NCBI GenBank assembly: GCA_934047225.1
Contig: OW203992.1
Span: 4,887,501-4,951,500 of the forward strand
Length of the DNA stretch: 64,000 nucleotides
Direction of reading: 5' to 3'
DNA from: Ypsolopha sequella
Lineage: Eukaryota; Arthropoda; Insecta; Lepidoptera; Ypsolophidae
The first letter of the stretch is position 1; every line of letters begins with the position of its first letter. Shown here one piece after another: positions 46,485 to 58,121 of this stretch. The translations under genes were made by a program, and so were the position numbers. The notes beneath the pieces were generated by a model that did no database searches, had not been told where the DNA came from, and worked only from the letters and a program-made list of their open reading frames with translations.

Positions 46485-46850
46485 TCCATCCATCCATCAG
46501 CCTAGTTCGTCCACGGCTGGACATAAGCCTTTCCAGGACTTTGCCACTCTCGGCGGTCATCCTGGAATTGCCCATACTCACACACGCTGGGCAGGCGGGT
46601 TGGTGAGCGTGGTGCCGGAACCACAAAATAGATACAACCAAAAGGCCGACTTAGCGATCGAGCGAAAACAGACGCACACATGCATAGAAGCGTACGTACG
46701 ATGATCTCGGCAGAATTTTGTATTGGCATTCACCCGAGTATCTTCGAGATCGTCGTTCGTACGCGTCTATGCACGTTTTTGCTAGTTATTCGGAGTAAAC
46801 ATTCTATAAGTGGTTATTTTGTGCCGGAACCCTCGCACCAGTGACGACTT
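46485..46850 (-). mobile_element. RTE-type tail / SINE, copy A6, interrupted
   Basis: 46485-46622 and 46823-46850 together form a 3' part of family A; the element at 46623-46822 separates them with a target duplication. Confidence 0.75.
46623..46822. mobile_element. 200-bp MITE with 9-bp TSD
   Basis: Ends acaaaata / tattttgt, flanked by gccggaacc at 46614-46622 and 46823-46831. Subterminal inverted blocks (catgcatagaagcgtacgta..; ..cgtacgcgtctatgcacg) give a long imperfect stem. A 9-bp duplication is compatible with Mutator-like elements, not proven. Confidence 0.85.
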
Positions 46851-47176
46851 TCTCTTATCACCTGTATACAATTATGTTATTATTTGTTATTATGTTATTA
46901 ATTTTTAATACGGGGTTTTTCGAGAATAAATTAACACCATTATTGTAGCAACCTGGTACGGCACACAAAGGCATAATTACAAGAAATTAATCGAAAATCA
47001 CAAAAAGCTACGCAAAAACCATAACAATGTACTGAAATGACAGATCTTTATGGCCTGATCGACGATGCACCATCTACAGGGATAATTTGGCAGTGTGGCT
47101 CCCCATTCGAACGGATATTGTTTTGTTTATGTTCACAAAATTATGGTCAAAATAGACTTCACCAAATAAAACACCA
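46851..47176. other. Intergenic, nothing identified
   Basis: No supported feature. Confidence 0.5.
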
Positions 47177-47301
47177 CTACAAAACGATGTTTAACTTTAG
47201 ACAGTGTTTAAATCTGTTGTTGTCGCCTTTTCTGTCATATCGTAAAAAAGTGACAGCCACAGATTTAAACACTGTCTAAAGTTAAACACCGTTTTGTAGT
47301 A
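47177..47301. repeat. Foldback palindrome, ~42-bp arms
   Basis: Block 'aactttagacagtgtttaaa' and its complement 47259-47285, outer block ctacaaaacg / cgttttgtag. Confidence 0.85.
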
Positions 47302-49010
47302 ACACCGCAGGGTTCTTATTATTATTACAGACTATATTTAAAGCTGATTTTGAAGTCTTTAGTTCTAATTTTAGTTTCTTTTTTATCGCAAAACGGTACT
47401 ACAAAGGAATAAAAAAAAAATACGTTGCAAAATATTGTTTTGGCAGGTCCTTTCAATATTGAGACTTAATTATTCGAATCTTGAATGACAAAAAAATTTA
47501 CAAATTTGTTATTACCATACAAAGTGATAAACTTTATATGATCGAATAGTTCAGGAAATTTAATTTGCACCGATTCACCTTATCAGTTACGAGGCGAATC
47601 CGGTCAAATTATTTTCCTTAACTATAAATAACTTTACATCCATCCTTTATAGAGCAGTGGCAATGAGATCATGTATGTCAAAGAAAAAGAGGTCAAAAAA
47701 AGTGTATTTCGTTTAGTATAATAATAATAATTTATTATACTATGATATAAATTATTACACTAGAAAAGCGAATAAATTGTTTTTTTAATGTTATTTTTAT
47801 TTATGACTAGCTTTTCGCCCGCGGCTCCACCCCCGTTTATTCAATCTTCAATCTTTGGGTATAATATATCTAAATGTTGACCAGGACCACTACGACAATA
47901 TAAAGAAAACCGCACCCAAATCCTTTGAGTGGTTCTTGAGTTCAAACAGAACATACATATAGCTTAAGCAACGAATAATTTGTGGATGGGGGGGAGGGCA
48001 CACAGAAGATCCCATTTTTTGATTTTTTGCTTACATCTCAAAAACCGTGCATTGTACGAAATTTTGTTTTACTACATAATGAAAGCTGATAAAATTTTCT
48101 ACAACTTTAGCTTTCACACTTTTTATCTATCTCCAATCTTTGCCTAGCTATGAGCTTCGAAAATTGCTCAATTTTTTGTGCCCCCCCCCCCTCGGGCTCG
48201 ACTCGGAGGGGTAAGGACTTTTAGTATGTTTATCTCCTAACTAGTCCAAACAAAGTTCTTAAGTCAAAGACCCTGCTTTCGACTTTTCCATCCACATACC
48301 CTTAGAGAGCACTCATTTCTCAGCCTAATACGTATGTACGTGTCATAATAATTAAAATTTAACTAAATACACTAATTTCATTCTAACTTTCGCAAGTACC
48401 GCGCACACACCTATACAAGTACGACGATTTGTTACCATAACAAAAGTGCTAACACCTACCTCAGAAGGGTTTTCAAGCATTCCAACTTATGAATTCAATA
48501 TTATGAATAAGGTGCTTACGTTTTACAGCGGTGTAAAATGTTGGAAGTGTAAAACGTTGGAAGCACGATAAGCGTCGGTACATGTCACAGGAGAATAAAA
48601 CTGAGGAGTTGAAATGTGTTTTGCAGATAGTTGTAAAATGGAAAACAAACTTGTTTGTTTCTTGGAATCTAAGTGAAAATATTTTATAGGAAAACATCGT
48701 TTTGGTGCTGAAACAGCGGGAAAACTAAGGAAAAATCAACAGGTGTAGCATATTTTTGAGCAGACTCAAGGTAAGATTGTTTAATTTGTACATTTGAATT
48801 TTTTTTTAATAACTTAAACTTATATTTAACCCAAGTTAAAAAGTCCAGTAGTTACTTATTTTGAAGTGGATACTTCTAGTTCGCATTTCGTATAGGGGGG
48901 CCTGTTCCGAACTTGTACAAGTACGTCAAGTCCCGGTCAAACTATCCCGCAGATCAAGGAAGTTTTGTATTTATTATCTACTCGAAAATAAACCTTCGTG
49001 AAAAGAACTT
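47302..49010. other. Intergenic with one common-repeat fragment
   Basis: 47804-47965 starts 'actagcttttcgcccgcggc' and includes 'tcttgagttcaaacagaaca', resembling a widespread arthropod interspersed repeat. 47982-47998 is G-rich and 48181-48192 is C12. No gene. Confidence 0.5.
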
Positions 49011-49665
49011 TAAGAGCCGTTTAACAGCCGGTTTGTGAAAAACCCGCCTTTTTACAATTAAGAGCGGTTTTGCAGCCGGATTGTGAAAAACCCCCCTTTT
49101 TCAAATTAATCGAAACAGAACACTTAAATTCAAAATTCACTCAGCAGTTATTCAATAAAACCTTGAACTCAAAAGTTATTCAACAAAACCTTAAATATTT
49201 TAGGTACAACATTTTTGAAGTTCTAATTTACAGAAACCAATGAAAACTTTGCGATGGCAATATACACAATACATAAGTAATACAGTTTTGTTGAATGACA
49301 ATTCAGTGACTTTTTAATTTAAGTGTTCTGTTTCGATTAATTAGAAAAAGATGGGTTTATCACAATTCGGTTGCGAAACCACTGTTAATCGAAACAGAAC
49401 ACTACAATTCAAAATATGCTCAACAGTTATTCAACAAAACTTTATTACCGATGTATTGTGTGCCATCGCAAAGTTTCCTTTGATTTCTGTAAATTGGAAA
49501 TTTAAAGCTTCAAGCTTTAAAATTATAATTTACAGCAAACAATAGAAAGTTTGCAATAACAGTTTACACAATACATAAGTGATAAGGTTTTGATGAATAA
49601 CAAAAAATTTCGGTTAATTTGAAAAGGGAGGGTTTTTCACAATCCGCTTGCTAAATGGCTCTGAA
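49011..49665. mobile_element. Cluster of MITE family H ends and copies
   Basis: Family H has ends ttaagagcgg..gccggattgtgaaa and long arms with 'ttaatcgaaacagaacactt'. A left-end piece (49011-49057), a copy from TTAA 49058 to TTAA 49385, and a further copy to about 49665 follow each other, the arms being reverse complements of one another. Confidence 0.75.
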
Positions 49666-49967
49666 GTTTGGCTTGAACTGCGCGACAATAAGTACTTTAA
49701 AAACACCTCCTCATAATACAGGAGCTTTTGGGAACTCCTATACTGTACAAGCTGTTCAGTTTGTATAATTAAACAAAGAGCCTATTTCATTTATTTAGGA
49801 TTTCTGACAAAACTAACTACCACAACTTAGACACTTGACATAGCCAATAACCATCTGTATTTCAAGCCAATAATAGTTAGCCAAAGTAGATCTGATTAAA
49901 ATTACTCACAGTACCAGCGCTGTACATATATGAAACTGCAATTTTTGTAAGATCGCACCCAGAGTAT
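49666..49967. other. Intergenic, nothing identified
   Basis: No supported feature. Confidence 0.5.
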
Positions 49968-50731
49968 TTTCAATATGTTACACGAGCAAGACGCTGTGAT
50001 CGTCTGCGCCTCGTACAATGTAAAACCTCACTTTTTCACAACAGTATACTTGCCATGGCACCTTCTATATACAATAAAATACCTAAATTTATTCGGGATT
50101 TCAATAATATGAATGATTTTATAAAACAACTCAAGACTTTTTTAATAGACAAAGCGTACTATTCAGTTAATGCATTTTTGACTGATAAATCTATGACAGC
50201 GGGTCTACCGCGTAATTCTCATTTTCATCAACATCAACTTGAGATTGAAATTTGACGTGCGTGCGACGACGCCCGCCTAACATGCCATCTCTTTTGCACG
50301 CGTTGAATTTTGCATGCATTTGCTTGAAGTTGATACAAATGAGAATTACGCGGTAGAGCCCCAGGTTAATATTTTTATTATTTTAAATCAGGACATATTA
50401 TTTTATTGTGTTGAATTTGTAAAGAAGTTTGTGTAACTTAACATTATAATATTTTAAGTGTAATATAATGAATGGCATGCCTACTTATAATTATTTCTTA
50501 GGTGAGGTTAGTTAACCGTTGAGATTTATATTAAATACTGTCATTTTTTAAATATTTGTAATTTTAGCATTTGTGTGTTTATTTGTTTAAATTTTTATTT
50601 CGTATTTTGTATTTTGTATGTTGTTTTATATTTGTATGTCAAATGACAGATTATAAAGGACTTTTTATTATGTTTGAACACCATTTGTAAACTTATAATC
50701 ACAAATAAATTAAATTTGAATTTGAATTTCG
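49968..50731 (+). pseudogene. 5'-truncated LINE, C-terminal RT-protein end plus 3' UTR
   Basis: The frame from about 49968 reads VTRARRCDRLRLVQCKTS and then MAPSIYNKIPKF at about 50055, the same C-terminal layout as the intact LINE (FYNKLPKEV..). It is a different family: the sequence is well diverged and the tail is 'aatttgaatttgaatttc' at 50713-50731. A MITE at 50201-50361 interrupts it near the end of the coding part. Confidence 0.75.
50201..50361 (-). mobile_element. MITE, 'gggctctaccgcg' family, copy 2
   Basis: Inverted relative to 24478-24639, about 160 bp, nearly identical, ends gggtctaccgcgtaattct and gcggtagagccc. Confidence 0.85.
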
Positions 50732-50762
50732 TACTAAAAATAGATTTACTGTAAATACATGT

Positions 50763-50846
50763 TTAATTTGACGTGTAAAAAGTGTATATATATCTATACC
50801 TGCTTTGCAAAATAAACTATTTGAATTTGAATTTGAATTTGAATTT
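50763..50846 (+). mobile_element. 5'-truncated copy of the 39971 LINE family
   Basis: 84 bp matching the last part of the intact element: tttgacgtgtaaaaagtgta through (TTTGAA)n. A dead-on-arrival insertion typical of target-primed reverse transcription. Confidence 0.85.
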
Positions 50847-51248
50847 AGCAGTGTCACATCTACACCTCAGCCAATTTAACCATGCCTTTCTGCGATTCTC
50901 GTTAATTTGGACTGTAAAAATCAAACAACAAGATCAATTTTCCATTGGCAACACCATATCGTAGAACAGATATCGTAGATCCGAAGACGTCCAAAGCGCA
51001 TTGCTTTGAATGTCATGCAGAAGATAATACAACAGTGTCAACTGAAAAACCACCCTTTTTCTAACTTTGTAAGGTTCACAATTGTTTACAGTACAGTTTC
51101 AAGACAATGTTTCTGGGGTAGAGCCAAGGCTAGGCTATAAACTAGGCTGACTCTACTCCAAGTTCAATACAACATAAAATAGTAGTTTTATGGATTCTCT
51201 ATGTAGGTAATTGAATATTTTTAGAGTTTCTTGTTAGTAACTTGTAAG
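50847..51248. other. Intergenic, nothing identified
   Basis: No supported feature. Confidence 0.5.
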
Positions 51249-51420
51249 TAAGAGAGTGCCGAATTGTTTGTTAGGCGCTACAATTTTTGGACCTAGTTTG
51301 TTGCTATGGCATCTACATGTTGTTTTTGTTTACTACAATGTTTTTAATAAGGTTCCGTACCCATATTGTGTGGTGTAACGGGACCCTCTGTGCGCGAGTC
51401 TAACTCGCACTTAGCGGTTC
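51249..51420 (+). repeat. Repeat B variant, single unit
   Basis: Matches the 8804-9765 array type: 'attgtttgttaggcgctaca', then 'gtgcgcgagtctaactcgca'. Confidence 0.7.
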
Positions 51421-52224
51421 TTCTTATTTCAAAGAACGTAACACTAAAAAGTCTCTAAATAATCTTCATTATGAAACGTTACCTGTATTACGTTAAATGT
51501 AAAACCAAGTATTAGTAGTTTATGATACGAGTGCGATAAGTAGGCAATAACTAACGACGATGATTTGAAACACGAGCGCAGCGAGTGTTTCAAACGTTCC
51601 GAGTAAGTAATTGCCATAAAAAAAAAAAAAAAATTATAATTAAACATAAAATATCTATATTATTATAATGTTTATAATTTTCAACATTGAATGTACCTAT
51701 AGACCACAATGAAGACGATTTATGTTTATTTGCCAGTTCACTGAAGTACCTATGCCAAGAGAAAGTTTTTCGAAAATGATGTGGCATTTTTATTATATTT
51801 TTTTCACTGAAGAAAATTTTCGTATGTATTTAGGTATTTATCTCTTGAGTTTGGTGGAAAGAGCCTATCATTTATTGCAATTATAGCTTCTACAAGTATA
51901 TTTGTCGATGATAAGTCCAATGATTTATCATACAATTCCAGATTTTCCAAGGATACAAACAAACAAATTGAACTTTACTACATTATAACCTCTGAGCAAT
52001 GACCGTGATAATAATAATGACTTTCACCGCTTACACGAACTTTTAAGTGACCCGAAATATTATTTTCCAATTTTTAAATATATTGAAACTACAATTTTTT
52101 CCCTTTAAAGTTCAATGGCAATTAAAAGTTTTGTGAACTTAAAATTATGACTGGCTCCAAAGACAGACTATCCAGAGCTGTTCAACAGTGAAAAAAAATG
52201 AGTCATATATGATCACAGATTTTA
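51421..52224. other. Intergenic, nothing identified
   Basis: 51560-51605 (acacgagcgcagcgagtgt) recalls the end block of family C. No gene. Confidence 0.4.
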
Positions 52225-52370
52225 TTGAATGTCTGTGTATATGGTACACAAGGAAAGATTGCAGGTTAGCCATGTTCCTGAAAATAAATTAAATAAAACA
52301 CGACTGCGGTAAAATTTAATCATGAAGCATATAAAATAAGCCTTTACGAGCACTTGCATTGGAAAAATAT
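52225..52370 (-). repeat. Interspersed repeat family C, partial inverted copy
   Basis: Contains 'tggtacacaaggaaagatt' and ends 'cctttacgagcacttgcatt', the complement of the family's start; about 145 bp. Confidence 0.65.
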
Positions 52371-53285
52371 CAAACCATCTAATTTTTATTTTTTAAAACC
52401 AAATAATTAGCTATTGAAATATAATTTAGCTAATATTAGACAAAATAACTTACAAACTTATTACGTACATAATAAACTTTAGACATTATACCTCCTTCTT
52501 ATTACCTATATTAATATTTTAATTAAAATATAATGACGAAGGAAAAAAAGGTTTAACATAAAAATAGCACTAAAGAATAACAGGAAAAAACACTGTATTT
52601 TTTTCAAGAAAACTAAGAATTTTATTTATGTAGAAGCAAAGTTCAAACATAAAAAAAGCATTTTTAAATTAAATATTGCACCATAAAAGGCTAAAAATAC
52701 ACTCTTTTAATTTACTCAGCTAACGAAACGGTTCTAAAAAATAACCGACACTAATGATGTAAGTTAAAAAAAACTCTTTTGCAAGCATTCAAAGTGAGGC
52801 GTGTGCAAATAAGAGGTAGCAACGATTTCGAAAACAGTACTCTTTTTAACCTCACTTAACAATCTTCGTCGTTCGAGGTAAAATTCAAATGTACTAAACG
52901 GTAAAAAAAAAATTGCATATTATTTTATAACTTCATTATATTAGGTAATCCATAAAAGTGCTTATTGACATTTCACTTATAATAATGTATACTTCAGTAC
53001 CACAATTCCAAAATCCTAATTAAAATAAATTCATAAAAAAGAGTATCAAAAAAAAAATTGGAGGCAACACGACGTTGCACAACTTTGTTCGATTCATTTG
53101 AGATGCATATATGAAACGTTTTACTCTTACCAGAAGTTAAGTGTCGGTAATCACAATCACATAAAAATACTCTTAAAAAAAATTTCGTATTAAACATAAT
53201 TAAAACATAGAAAAATGTCAGAGGTTGTTGTTTTCTCGCACAATAATATCCGATATTTTGGAACAAGTTTACAGGACCAAATATA
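52371..53285. other. Very AT-rich intergenic, nothing identified
   Basis: No repeat partner and no supported ORF. Confidence 0.5.
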
Positions 53286-53783
53286 TTAAAAAACTAATTT
53301 GCACAAAATAAACACTACCTGAATAATTAAGCTGCTTGGCAGCCGCCGATTAGTCTTACTGAAAAAAAGTCTGTATAGTTTAAATCCTGGTGGAAATTTA
53401 CGAACTGGTGGAAAGTCAGACATTGGGAGTGGCTGCGACACTTTTAAGCCCCACCATCTCAAACCCTTAATATCAACGTCTGCTACCTCTTGCGCTATTC
53501 CCAAGGCATTCAAGGAAAGGCGTCTAGGAGTACGAAAGAAACGGCGAGAACTCAAGCTATAAAAATGTGAAAATTCCCAACTGCGCCCAGTCACGAAAAC
53601 TACTCTTAAAATATTAAAGCAATAGTTCTGACTATAAATTCTGTATAATAAGAAAATGCTGCCTGTAAGCTCTTGAATGCATGAAAATGTTATTATATCG
53701 TAGCAGTTGCACTTGGCTTCCAGTTGTTTGTTGTGAATGTGTTCAAACAGATTGTAAACCAAGGGATGGAATGCATTTAACAA
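53286..53783 (-). CDS. Unidentified 165-codon open frame
   Basis: The longest open frame in the window outside recognisable elements, on the minus strand. The middle reads SSRRFFRTPRRLSLNALG and then DIKGLRWWGLKVSQPLPMSD; the N-terminal part is hydrophobic and Cys-rich. I recognise no family. It could be an exon, a piece of an unknown element, or chance in a locally less AT-rich patch. Nothing in the neighbourhood supports a role. Confidence 0.15.
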   Translation of the reverse strand: MLNAFHPLVYNLFEHIHNKQLEAKCNCYDIITFSCIQELTGSIFLLYRIYSQNYCFNILRVVFVTGRSWEFSHFYSLSSRRFFRTPRRLSLNALGIAQEVADVDIKGLRWWGLKVSQPLPMSDFPPVRKFPPGFKLYRLFFSKTNRRLPSSLIIQVVFILCKLVF

Positions 53784-53890
53784 AAGACGTTTGGATGAGT
53801 CCTACACACCAAGGTTTACAACTCAAAAAAGTTTTAAAATCCGGCTTCTAAGTCAATGCAAAAAATAATGAAGCATTTAAATCACATGTC

Positions 53891-54180
53891 TGTCAAATCA
53901 AATCAAATCATCTTTATTTGTTAAACATAGGTGCAAATGGTGTTAATATAAATTTCGTTTCTTCTATGTTCTGCCATGCAATGGCGTACACAAGTAGTTT
54001 TGTATTTTCTATTACAGAATAAAGCTAGAAAAATTTAGGGCATGCAAAGCTAAAATTTAAATAAACACAGAAAACAAAAGCACAAACATAGACATAAAGA
54101 TAAAAACAATTATTGGTATTTACTTACGTTTATCAACAACTCAAACCTTAAATAGTAAAATTCAGTAACCAGCCATCAAG
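53891..54180 (-). mobile_element. LINE 3' end, minus strand
   Basis: On the minus strand it ends 'aataaagatgatttgatttg' at 53891-53915, a poly(A)-signal-like block plus GATTT repeats typical of non-LTR tails. No coding part remains. Confidence 0.6.
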
Positions 54181-54558
54181 TCAAAACACTTTATTCGGTC
54201 AGAAACTCCAAAGTTTCAATGAGGTACTTTGTTACAGAAGACAGTTGTGAAGGTATTTATTTTGTCATTAAATCGGATTTTGAAGGCTTTAATTTTAGTT
54301 TTAGTGCTGTCACAACTACGAGAAATATTGTTTATTGCAAAATAGTCCTTAAATGCAATGAAGGCACATAAGCTAAATTACTTTGGAAAAATTTTGGTTT
54401 TGACAGCACTAAATCTAAAATTAATGCCTTCAGAATCAGCTACATTATCACGTTTAAAACTTGGAAGCTTATTAAAAATACGTGGAGCCATTCCAAGTAT
54501 TCCTTGGCTTAGAAGTGTAGATTTAGATGGAAGAGAGGCTACTTTGTTTTGGTATCGC

Positions 54559-54641
54559 CATAGATAAATAAAGGAAGGATAGATTGCTCACTCATGACAT
54601 ACCTAGTGCCATCTATCGAACAGTTGATGAAACGAAATTCG

Positions 54642-54675
<34 letters not shown>

Positions 54676-55152
54676 CAACTATACTGCGCCCACAAAAACA
54701 AAAATTTGCTAGAATACGACAATACGCGACACTTGGCATACGATAAATCTGAGGATAAATCGCTCAACCGTGCATGACAGTTGAGTCAAAGAGTAAAGTT
54801 ATATACCGGTATGTATGAGTAGTGTGTGTTAGGTAAATAAAGCGTATTTTAATGCACATATTTTGTTCAATTGATCGTTGTGCGCCATCTACCGGAATCC
54901 AGAATAACCATCTGCACGCTTAGTTAGATTGCCAGCTTACCACCGAAAGTTTAATGAAAAAAATATTAAAAACACCTGATTAAGAATTCACTATTTTCGG
55001 ATGCGATGTTAAGAAAATTTTGTGTTTTTATTTCGTCGATTTCAGATAAATTTTATTTCCAGCGAGACAAGTAACGCCATCTAGCAACGTTATTTTTAGT
55101 ATTGCGAACAGTACAAGGAGGTAGCAATCTATCCTTCCTTTATTTATCTATG
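54559..55152. mobile_element. 594-bp DNA transposon with perfect 30-bp TIRs
   Basis: 54559-54588 and 55123-55152 are exact reverse complements (catagataaataaaggaagg..). The 7-bp direct repeat gtatcgc flanks it (54552-54558, 55153-55159; 8 bp if one shared base is counted). The interior contains a (GT)n microsatellite and several 'gccatcta' blocks, no ORF. 7-8 bp duplications occur in hAT and P superfamilies; not assigned. Confidence 0.92.
54642..54674 (+). repeat. (GT)n microsatellite
   Basis: About 15 uninterrupted GT units inside the 594-bp element. Confidence 0.95.
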
Positions 55153-55699
55153 GTATCGCTTACTTGTGAAGTGAGGAAATAGGTGTGTGTTAGTTTTGGC
55201 GAACAGAGAGATCTCATAGAAGTAAAAACAAGGTAGCGTGAGTATTTTTAGATCTATAAAATGCGGTTTATATGTTTGAGTACTTGAAATGTTTTTAATT
55301 GCTTTAATACATTTTTTTTTGTAATTTAGATATTGTTTCTTTCCCTGTCGCGTTACCACAGAATATGATTCCATAACGAATCAATGATGACACATATCCA
55401 TGGTACGCTGGATGACCATGTTTTCATAGGATACTTTAGATAGCATGTACATTGTACATGGCATAAGAAAATTGATTTAGCTTTTTACATATATATTCTA
55501 TTTGCCTCTTCCAGGAACGATTGTAGTCAATGTGTAGGCCAAGAAATTTGGTAGATTCTGTTTCATACAAACATACTCACTTTTAAAACCCATAGGGTTG
55601 TTCTCGTTGATTTAGCACCTTATTAATATAAATAGCAGTAAAATCTTCCAGTTTACTTAAATTTGATAATTTCAGACAAGGACAACAAATTTTGTTATT

Positions 55700-55790
55700 T
55701 TTTAATCATGATATGTATAAAAGTTCTCTTACACAGGGTGTTAAGATGAAGTTGCTGAAATAAATAAATTTGAATTTGAATAAGAACAAC
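55700..55790 (+). mobile_element. LINE 3' end fragment, plus strand
   Basis: Ends 'aataaataaatttgaatttg' (55761-55784), the same tail type as the 39971 LINE group; upstream sequence differs, so another family. Confidence 0.55.
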
Positions 55791-56689
55791 ATTCCGTTAA
55801 ACAAAAATTGAGAAATCGAGAAAAAAATCTGTTGTTTCTTCATACATATTTTTATTGTGTTTTTTTTTCGGTATGATTCGGTACATCTCTGGTACAATCG
55901 AATGGCAGTCATTATTATTGCACGCATCTTTCAGCTTTGACATAGCACCTTCCTGTCACAATCATCGAGCAAAAAAACGAAAGTTGACTAAAACTGCTTA
56001 TTTGTCAAAAATTGTGTTAACTGGTCCTCTAAAAATAGCTGGGTCCGTTAGCTCATCCAGTTTAGTTTTCCGGAAGAAAGGATGCCACTTGCCACAATTG
56101 TTTATTGGACCAATATCTATCGATAAAGATCGGTAGCCTTCGGGAGCCTCTTCAATTTGGGGGGGAAGGGGGTTCAAAGATGTACTGCGCCAAGCGTCAT
56201 TTAAAAAAATTAAACTGTCTGAGTTTGTCAACTACATCAAGATGGGTGTCTTTTTCAGGTAAATTAAGGACGTAGAATTCATTTCTGGCATAAAAATTGT
56301 GATATTTTGAGTAGTTTCTTGAAAATTTTTACATAGATTAAAATTTTATGAAATACTTTTTACTTTCAGGCGCCACCAAAAAAAAACTTCAAGTTTTTTT
56401 AAGTAACAAAAAATACGTTACGAAAGCCTATTTTATGCAGATAAATAAAAATATAAGTTTTATTGGATTTTTAAAGGAAAAAACCATAAAAAAATAAAAC
56501 AATGTCGGTGAGCTCTTATTTTACTACTACTTATTAACTAACCTGATAAAAGTATATTTATGTATAGTGTATTTATAAATGTATATATATGCATAAAAAC
56601 TATAAACACGTAAAAAATGCTTTTCTATGGTTTTAAAAGAGTATTAACTATTTAATTATCATTTTCATTTTTTGTAGCTTCTACCGCAG

Positions 56690-57670
56690 TGGTACAATTC
56701 GGTACATGTTAAATTTATTTTAACACAGTTGCATCTTTTTTGCATCCTACTTTGCATTGACACCTTGTTATTTCGAGGCAAATGCTGTCCGCAGCTGGGT
56801 TGTCAGACCAGTGGGGTATCTATTGGCTAATTTTCTGCTTCCAGCCCCAATCGGGGGGACTAGGCAGAATTTGTTGTAGCACTAAAGCCTGGCCCCACTC
56901 ATGAACTCCCTGGCAAGCTGCGCGTAAAATATGCTGACAAAGGGCCGCTTCTGTTGGTGGTAAATTTTCAATTTGCCGATCTGTTTTTGTAAAAAGATAT
57001 TTACGGCAATGATTGATAGTCGTGCAGGGACAGGGACTTGATCTGAAAAAGTTCATGTAATATGACTTTTTGCTACGATGAATTTAACTTTATATTAATG
57101 TTTTAGTTAGTACTGAGTGATTGGCTAGCATACCTATCATACATGGCTATGACAAACTTATGTAGCACAATCTCTGCCTCATTTATATTGCCATCTTTAA
57201 GATCCTTAAACCCTTTAGTGGCAAAAGAGAATAAATTCCATGCTTCAAAAGCACTTTTCTTTCCCCTGCCGTTAAAAGACGATACTGTATCGCATCCACT
57301 AAGTTCGTGGAACACAGGCAAGACCTCCGCTCTTTCAGGACCTTTAAACAAAATAAATTGTCTTATGCACACTCACGCTATTAAACTGATTATTTATATA
57401 TTATAACTTCTTGACTATTAAAAGAAACGCTCATACCTAGAGCTGATTCAATCTAGAGGCATGCCAAGAAATTGTGGTTTTTCCCCGTTACCACATGAAC
57501 CCATAATACCTCTAATCTTGGCAATTTCAGTACACATGCCAGAGCGATAACTACCACATCGGTGTTTGCTGTGCATTAACTTCGTATGACCCTGGTCTAC
57601 TGTATCCGCCAAGTGAACCATCATTCGCGTGTCAGACGCTTCAAGTTAAATGGCTCCAATTTTGGCAGTT
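56690..57670 (-). pseudogene. Spliced transposon-associated gene remnant: PIN/FEN-like core plus Cys-rich tail
   Basis: Three exon-like pieces on the minus strand. (1) about 57655-57437: EASDTRMMVHLADTVDQGH, then a frameshift, then DVVVIALACVLKLP. (2) about 57372-57134: VLPVFHELSGCDTVSSFNGR and VLHKFVIAMYDR. (3) 57042-56690: LFTKTDRQIENLPPTEAAL, ACQGVHEWGQALVLQQILP, DWGWKQ, a stop, then CQCKVGCKK. Splice signals fit: a GT donor at 57133-57132 and a TTTTCAG acceptor ending at 57043 join YDR to SSPC in frame (91-nt intron). The EADTRM / GCDT / WGW / CxCK order matches a family of uncharacterised proteins I recall from many animals, often in multicopy; the PIN/FEN-like reading rests on the acidic blocks. 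A frameshift and a stop make it dead. Confidence 0.7.
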
Positions 57671-57720
57671 CACGAGCAACATTGGAAAGAACAGATTACC
57701 CTTCGCTACATAAATTTCTT

Positions 57721-58043
57721 TATAGCACACCGTGCGTAAAATGACCACTTTACGCACGCGCAGTCGGCATTTTCCGCACTTGTACTATAAAAAATTATAC
57801 GAAACTCGTGCGAGAAACTTTTTCACGACTCGTGTGATTGCAGCACTCGCCTTCGGCTCGTGCCGCAAACTCACACTCGTCAGAAAACGTTTCATCGCTC
57901 TCGTATCGTAATGTACTATTATAGCACACCGTGCGTAAAATGACCACTTTACGCACGCGCCTTTTTCCGCACTTGTGCTATAAAAAATTATACGAAACTC
58001 GTGCGAGAAACGTTTCATCGCTCTCGTATCGTAATGTACTATT
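57721..58043 (+). repeat. Repeat family J, two tandem copies (200-bp offset)
   Basis: 'tagcacaccgtgcgtaaaat' occurs at 57723 and 57923. Each copy begins with a 10-bp-stem hairpin (gtgcgtaaa..tttacgcac) and continues with the family J blocks; the first copy has an extra ~75 bp. A third copy without the hairpin is at 36523. Confidence 0.8.
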
Positions 58044-58121
58044 ATTGATGGGCAAGTCCATCGGGTGATATTTGGACGACAGGAGTCCAAACAGCTCTTC
58101 TTTATTCGTGTCATCCTGGAG

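Larger units (their letters stand above)
54181..55690 (-). pseudogene. Decayed non-LTR reverse transcriptase, split by a DNA transposon
   Basis: Minus-strand homology to the C-terminal half of a jockey/CR1-type RT: TKFLGLHIDYNRSWKRQI at about 55560-55500, KKCIKAIKNIS and LKILTLPCFYF inside 55374-55144, and GILGMAPRIFNKLPS near 54500-54455. Stops and frame changes break it. The 594-bp element at 54559-55152 lies between the second and third blocks; joining its flanks puts them back in one frame. The 3' end is marked by 'gaataaagtgttttgactt' at 54181-54200. No catalytic YADD/FADD segment remains, so this is a 5'-truncated copy. Confidence 0.8.

Noticed and set aside
57785..58114. 109-codon minus-strand frame
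   Set aside because: It is composed of two tandem copies of repeat J and crosses into the inverted-repeat arm.
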